The position numbers and the translations under genes were made by a program. DNA of 64,000 nucleotides, from assembly GCA_035582835.1 (NCBI GenBank), contig JAYKAV010003097.1, forward strand, positions 111,052 to 175,051, given 5' to 3'. Below the pieces are notes generated by a model. The model was not told the origin of the DNA. It searched no databases and saw nothing but the letters and a program-made list of their open reading frames with translations. Source of the stretch: Phoebastria nigripes (lineage: Eukaryota > Chordata > Aves > Procellariiformes > Diomedeidae). How positions within the stretch are numbered: the first letter of the stretch is position 1; the number at the start of each line of letters is the position of its first letter. This document shows positions 57,601-64,000 of the stretch, piece after piece.

Positions 57601-60600
57601 CAAAGTTACATTAAAAAGTAACTAAAACTAGAAGTCAATTATCTATGATAAAAAGACATTTTCAAAAATAAAGCTATGAAAGTATTTTAGATTCTATTGA
57701 AATCCATATCAAGACTTCCTTTGACTTGCATTTATGCTACATCAGGGATATTCTTCTTTCACTGTTTAAATACAGACTGTCTTTACCATTAGTTTTGCCT
57801 GTCATTTGCTGGTTCCCCCTAGAAACAGGTGAATGTATTTTCAGTATAACCAATCTGTCAGTGAACTCAAACAACATTTTCTCCTTTAAGATTCTGAACA
57901 GTGTCTCTCCTATATATTTCACATTAGTGACATCTTTTGTTTTCAGGTTACCAGAACATTTTTATTAAACAGAAGTTTGATATAGGCAAAGTATTTGCTG
58001 GATAGAAACAAGACTTCACTTACATTTGAACTGTGACACAAAGGAGCATTTCCCATCTTGTAAGTCCAGGTGCACACCTTGACTGTTTCTAAATTTCATG
58101 GTAGTCATAAAGCCACGTGCAGTTTCTTATCACGCATAAAATGCATAAGAAGAAAAACTACACCAAGGAAGGAGAGAGAAAGGGTGCACAGCAAGAGATT
58201 TTTTGGTCTGGATGATCATGAGACCCGGACTATGTGTCATAGCACAGAGTGTGCTTACCTAGCAGTTTAGATGTAGCCTTACTACAATTGCTTTAACTGT
58301 TTAGAATGAAAATTAGGCAGTTAATTTCTTTGCATGAAGGTCTTTAATTTCAGATTGGTTTCATCTCACCATGTTGGTCAAATGTTTTTGTTGCCTGAAA
58401 TGTAGACTTAAAGTCTCGAAGAAAGAAGCCATCATCTCCCAGTTAAGTAGTTTTTTGTCTATTAGGAAAGAATCTTACTGCAACATTCTAAATAAAAAAT
58501 GCATGCATAAAGTATAGAGGATGAAATTTCTGANGAACTCACACAACTACTTCATTTGTTTGTAATGTAAGAAATACACAGTTTCAAAGCAAGCTGTATG
58601 TATTTGATTTGTCACCTGAATTGATCCACCACAGTGTANGCAGCTATGTAGCAGCTTTGTCTCTTTATTCATTTATTGGTGTTGGCTTTTAATAGTATGC
58701 ATTCAGAACATTGAGAAGATATACAATGCAGAAATTATAAGCTAAAAAAGAGTTATGTAAAAGATATTAAGCCTCTTGAGTTTATACCATAGATGCCAAA
58801 CATTCTATCATGAGTACAAAAGGGGAATTCTTCCTCTCGCCCTTCCTCTCCCCATCCCACTCTACTTCAATTATAATGATGCACAGATTAAATTCATAGA
58901 AAGAAATGCTAACTTCAGCCTAAACTCTCCAGACTCCTTCATGTTCACTGGGGAGCTACTGTCAGTTAAGAGAAACAGCATGCAAAAGACAGGGATGTAG
59001 AACAACTAAGTTAGGCTTCTGCTTGAATTATTTTTTAGTGATTTCTTTCATCAGTGACAATAAAGAACATAAGGAAACTAGTCCCTCCAGTCTATAGAAG
59101 TTTTTCACTAGCACATACTCCTTGCTAGTCATGAGAAGCAGTTACTAAGTGAGTATTTTCTTCATTAAGGCTGAAGAGAATTATGACATGAAATGAGGGA
59201 ACGTGAATCAGAAGACATACTTTTTTAAAGAAAACTGAAACATATTCAAAGTTTTTGTTAACAACAAGAATTTGCAATGGAAAACATTTTCATTTTTGAT
59301 GCCATTAAAAGCAAATCATAACATTGCTTTTATTTATCTATTTATTTAATAATCAGCTTTCTTCCTAAAACTAGTTTTCTTCCAAAATAATTTTGGACTG
59401 ATTAAAATGCATAGCATAATTATGCCCATAAAAAAGTCTGCATTGATCCTAATTATAACAGTTTTCAGTAAATNTAATCAATGGAATATTTACTATCCGG
59501 TATCTATAATAGCCATGTTCATTCTAATCACATTAGTGCCTATGTTAGCTGGTGCATGTTCCAAAACACAAGTTAGTGGTATTCATTTTGTTTATCTAGT
59601 AGGTTTCAGATGAAATCCATGCTGATCTATGCCTCTTCTTTTCTTTTTCATTTTTCAAAATCCTTTATTTTAGTTCTCATTGCCAATTGAAAAACACTCA
59701 GAACAAACACTTTCTTCATTATCAAATTTAATTAATAAGTCAGTTCCATTTGTTTTATTACACTAATTAGCAGGTGTTGTGTCCCAAACGTTAAATCTTT
59801 CTTCTATCTGAAATTTTTTGGGCGTANTATCTTTGGACACAGTATTGCATTTTTATATGTTTGTGCAACATTCAACCGACTAGCATCTCAGTCCCAAATG
59901 AGGCTTGTAAATGCAAAGGTAGTGTAAATATTTACAGTTATATTATCTCAGTCAGAATAATGGAATATACACACACACACATCTGAGGAATGTACACAGT
60001 CGGAGAAAAGGATTCATATCTATCGATATTAAAATTCATGCCCTGTTCTTCATTCATCTATTTACAGAAATGAAAGAGCAGGAGTGTAAGGTAAGCTTTT
60101 CTAGTAAGAAACATTTAACACTTCTGATTTGGGGTCCACAGTATTTTTATTTTACTATGTTAAGTAGTGACTTCTAAAAGCTAAAATTTTGATAATGAGT
60201 ATTGTCATCATGAGATTTTGACTTGCCTACATTCTGTCTTTTTTTAATCTTTCCTGGTCCTCACTGTTAATGTTATAATGGCTTTAACAAATATTTTATA
60301 TGAATTCTAATCATATTATTTCTAAAAAGAGTGTGTGACTAGTGATTTTTACCACATCCTTCCATTTATCGTCATGCTGCTATTCTACCGCTAGTGCTCA
60401 ATCTCAAATTGTGTGAATTATCCTGGGAATACTCACCTTTTTCATATAATTCTGAGACTGATTTATCTATTATTTTAGCTTTAGGAGGAGGTAAAAGCGT
60501 TTAATCATTGTGCTTCTTAAAAGCATTAGATTTACATTTGGATCTATTTTCTATTTCTCTTGGGGTTTGTAGGTGGTGTTCTTAGTCAAAGGCAATGAAT

Positions 60601-63600
60601 TACCTGACAGTGAATACACCTGTACTCTCATACTTCCTCCTCAAGATAAAAAACATCACATGCTTCCAGTGTGATTTTTACACAATTCATAAGAGAAGCT
60701 GGCAGCAACCCTTGACAGACTGGCTCTGGACATCACCTTTACATCAGTATTAATAAAAAAACCCAAAGCTGAACCCAGACAATGATTTCCAATGAACCTG
60801 AGAGCCTTTAGGTTACTGCATTTATAGTTGACTGAAAGACTTACACATTGGCTTTTTATTCAACTTCTAAGATGTGCCTGCAGGATTGAGAGATTTTTAG
60901 AGTCAGTGTAAATGGGAAGAGGAAGTCAAGGGCAGCTGTACAAAAAACGTTACTGTCAGAAGGTGTTCTGCAACATTAAGAAGTTCGGTGCATAAAAGGG
61001 ACTTGTCTGCTGAGTTGAAGAAAGTAGCAAGAGCTTCAAATTTCTAAAAGGGCTTTAGAACTGTACAACTAAGAGCAGATAACTTTGCTATAAATATGAA
61101 CTTCAAAAGATGCCTTTCAGTCCATTAGTGCCAAAAGAAAATCTGAAAAGACCAATTTCAGCAATTTTTGTGCATTAAATAATTTAAAATAATANAGGAA
61201 AGAGAGTGGGTTGTGACACAACCAGGGTTACTCTGTATAGCTGTGGGTTTCTAAAGCACACTTCATTCAATCACTCTTTTGTAGGTTGCATTAGCTGCCC
61301 AGTTTGAGTTAAGTAATATTATAGACTTACAAAAATTAGGTTAAAAGACTCTTTGTATGGGTTAGGAAGTCAACCACTCACAAAAGTTAAAAAAGCTACA
61401 GTTAAGGTTCTGTCTGTGACCTTAATTTGGTCCTTCCATGTACATATGGTCTTTAATTAGATGCTCTCATGTGATTTTTCCAGAAGCTTCTGGCATCACC
61501 GATTATACAGAACAGGCTGTGCTTACTTGTCAAGCAACAACTCAATTATTTCCTTTCTTTTCCCTGATAAACACATGCCTTATTTATGACACAATATTCA
61601 AAGCAGATTCAGAATACAAGAACAATTCCTCCTGGAATTTTTCCATGCCCCCCTTTACTATAATATACAACATTACATTAAGCACGAGTGAATGCATGTT
61701 AATGACATCCTTGTGAGAAAAGTATGCATCATTCTCTCCACTGTACTTGTGAGGAACAAAGGCACAGAGATCTTATCCTCTGTTTCAGAATTTAATTTGA
61801 GCGACATGATCTGATTTTTCATATAAAAATACCCCNAAAACACTAAACTGTAATTTAACTGTTCAGAGTACAGGAAAAAAGTTATTTCACTACCAACTCT
61901 GATTGTATGTTTTGGCAATCAGGGTTGTAAAGGATGACTAGTCTCAAGAATCTGGGATAGAATTAATCTCATCTATATATAAAGCTGGGGTTCTGACCCA
62001 CAGTCTGGACCTAATTTTAAATGTCCAAATTAAGATGAGCGCTCAAGGCCTGAGTTTCTGCTGTCATCAGTGGAGTTCTGGGTACTGACTATGTTTCCTA
62101 AATACAGGTCTTAAGTGCCATTTGAAATATCTTAGGCTATATGAGACCTCAGCTCATGACACAGATTCATGGAAGACCGATGCCTGTCTGCATTGGCATC
62201 TGGAATCCAGGTCAGATTTGCAAGGGCATCTCAATGTCATTAGACACTTCTGCATACACAAGGCTGAATCCCACCCCCACACATTGTATCTGAGGGAAGC
62301 TGTAGAGCTGTTAGTTCATCCTAAAAATTAAATAGGGAATATCTTCAGCAGGATCCACCTGACTGAAAATGTAGGTGTCAACTGCTGGATGAGTGATGGT
62401 GAGGTATCCTATTTGGTTTGCAGTTGCTGTTCCAGGAGAACACATGTCCCCTGTAGGTCCTTTGTCATATCTGCCAGCCACATGTAAGACTGCCAAATAC
62501 TCTTCAGATTTTCAAATTGCACAGATAGCTATGTATAGATAGCTGAGTTGAGTCCCCTAGAGAATGATTGAGTTCATCTTGAGATAGACAGCAAACATAC
62601 GTCATTTGAATTTATACCTGAAGTGTTTTTTGTGGACATTTAAAGATGGAGGAGATATTTTCTACAAGGTGCCTTGGAAGAATGTGTTACATTGAAGTAA
62701 CGTTTTTTTTTTCCTTTTTTTTTTTTCCTGAGGTGACGAATATTGCTTTGTTTAGTCCATATTTCTCTCTCAGTCAAATTTCTTCCTGATTCCAGCTCCC
62801 CATTTTTCTTCTATTCTACACACACACCAGTGCACTCTTCCCGCTTCTTAACCTTGTGCACACTCCAGTAGAATCTACCTGACACCACACTGACCTACTC
62901 ATAGCATATATTTTGACTTCTTTGGCCATCTAATTCTTGTTTCACTCAGCTGTTCTGTCTTTTTGTTTCAAGCTTTTTGCCTCAGGATACTCCCTTTTTC
63001 TCTTTGGCCCTGGTTCATCATCAGATTCCTGTACCTTATTCTCTCTTCCTTTCTACCTTCTCCTGGATCTTCTTGAAGACTGAGACACATAGTTTCTGTC
63101 TTTAGCATTTTGTACCTTCAGCATTGTGTTATCTCTTGTTCCCTACTATGAGAAACTATAGAAAGTTAATGAAATAACAAGAAAGCGCTATGTGCTAAAA
63201 GCTGTGGTACCTAAATCCATTCTGGGTCAGAAAGAGCAAAATCAATCATGAACAGGGAATTCCTTTCCTTGCTCTCATTCCTAGACTCATGGAGGCTGAT
63301 ATTTTCCAAGGATAGATCTGACATGGAGCTTCTCAGGCAGAATGGCTAAGATTTGGTAGTTTTAAACATCTCATGTGTTATTCTCAAATAAAATGTTAAT
63401 TATTTGATAAATACTGTCACTCTTGCCAATAACATTTTCACATCAGCTGCCAGAATCTCCATGGGAAAGAGAATAGAGAGGAGTCTGAACAATACTTTTC
63501 AAAATGTTAGCATGCCTGCATAGAATGATATGTTTTCTCTCACGTGAAAATAATAATAATAATAAAAAAGAAATAATTATCTTAGACAAAAATGGTTCTT

Positions 63601-64000
63601 TTGTTGTTGTTGTTGTTGTTGTTGTTGTTCTGAATAGGTAGTGGCCTAATTACAGACCTATTTATACCTTTATTTTTGATCTTTTGTCTGTGTCTATTGT
63701 CTTACATAAAACAGAGCAAGAAACTGATGACTGTGCATCCACAATTTTTAAGACTATTGCCTTATAATCAAATTTGTCTTGGATAGAATGCTTTGGAGCT
63801 GTTCAAAACAGATCCAAGGAGTAAGCTACCACCTGAGCAATGTGATCTATCAGGACCCCAACTTTTGATTTTATTCTCTGGCCTTCATTCATCTATCAAT
63901 ATATATGTATCTTCCAGAGTCACCTCTTCATGCTATCTCTTACGCTGAAAAGGCATTCTGGCACCCATTCATAGCTATATTATATTCAAAGATTCTTGTG
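54659..64000. other. Repeat-poor, AT-rich non-coding DNA to the window end
   Basis: 9.3 kb in which I see no exon, RNA gene or transposon. Small simple repeats: (AC)n at 59969-59980, T-rich runs at 62704-62728, (TAA)5 at 63551-63565 and (TTG)10 at 63600-63629. The region 62500-63150 is pyrimidine-rich on the plus strand. The longest open frames (55855-56115, 61438-61716) have no known domain. The low repeat content compared with the rest of the window is notable but not interpretable without comparison to other genomes. Confidence 0.5.
63600..63629. repeat. (TTG)10 microsatellite
   Basis: Thirty bases of uninterrupted TTG repeat, 35 bases after a (TAA)5 tract at 63551-63565. A likely polymorphic marker; no function is implied. 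Confidence 0.95.

Noticed and set aside
1..64000. CRISPR arrays, tRNA or rRNA genes, operon-like gene groups
   Set aside because: None seen. The direct repeats present are transposon tails, microsatellites and small tandem duplications, and the sequence is vertebrate nuclear DNA.

Overview
This window is vertebrate nuclear DNA, almost certainly from a bird. The evidence is about a dozen CR1 LINE retrotransposon copies (roughly 12 kb in total). Many end in the CR1-type 8-bp tail repeat (ATTCTATG and variants), and the intact ones encode the CR1 reverse-transcriptase FADDTKL motif. There are also solo LTRs of avian ERVL type, and no sign of Alu, L1 or other mammalian repeats. I cannot name the species. 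I find no host protein-coding exon, tRNA, rRNA or CRISPR array that I can support. The AT-rich sequence between the repeats looks like intergenic or deep intronic DNA, and its short ORFs look like chance.

Layout: 1-7.5 kb holds a CR1 3' end, a 1.9-kb CR1 (+), a 1.2-kb CR1 (-) and an old, diverged CR1 relic. At 10.2-11.2 kb are A-rich tracts. CR1 (+) lies at 13.4-14.4 kb, a short interstitial telomeric repeat at 15.8 kb, and a CR1 (-) with a 910-base assembly gap at 16.1-17.3 kb. A solo ERVL-type LTR (-) is at 18.3-18.9 kb, a short or internally deleted LTR (+) at 22.8-23.1 kb and a 48-bp tandem duplication at 24.1 kb. CR1 (+) is at 26.6-27.55 kb. Two abutting LTR-like segments (-) are at 29.1-30.7 kb and a probable LTR (+) at 33.0-33.8 kb. 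About 8 kb of plain AT-rich DNA follows, containing a small GC-rich patch at 41 kb. A second solo ERVL-type LTR (+) is at 42.0-42.6 kb. The complex cluster at 44.2-49.8 kb contains a CR1 internal fragment, a CR1 5'-UTR-like block split by a minus-strand CR1, and one CR1 (46781-49083) inserted inside another (46630-46755 plus 49084-49829). A last CR1 (+) is at 54.0-54.7 kb, followed by repeat-poor DNA to 64 kb.

Nothing here works together as a gene system. The readable biology is the history of retrotransposition: serial nesting, 5' truncation, decayed reverse-transcriptase frames, and LTR-LTR recombination leaving solo LTRs. The most useful observations are the CR1-in-CR1 nesting, a +1 frameshift shared by two separate CR1 copies (13890 and 26995), the N-gap whose length (910) matches within one base the equivalent interval (909) of a sister copy, and the interstitial telomeric repeat beside a GC-rich patch. 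I did not find a convincing undescribed functional system. Family names come from recalled family features and comparisons within this window, not from a database search.
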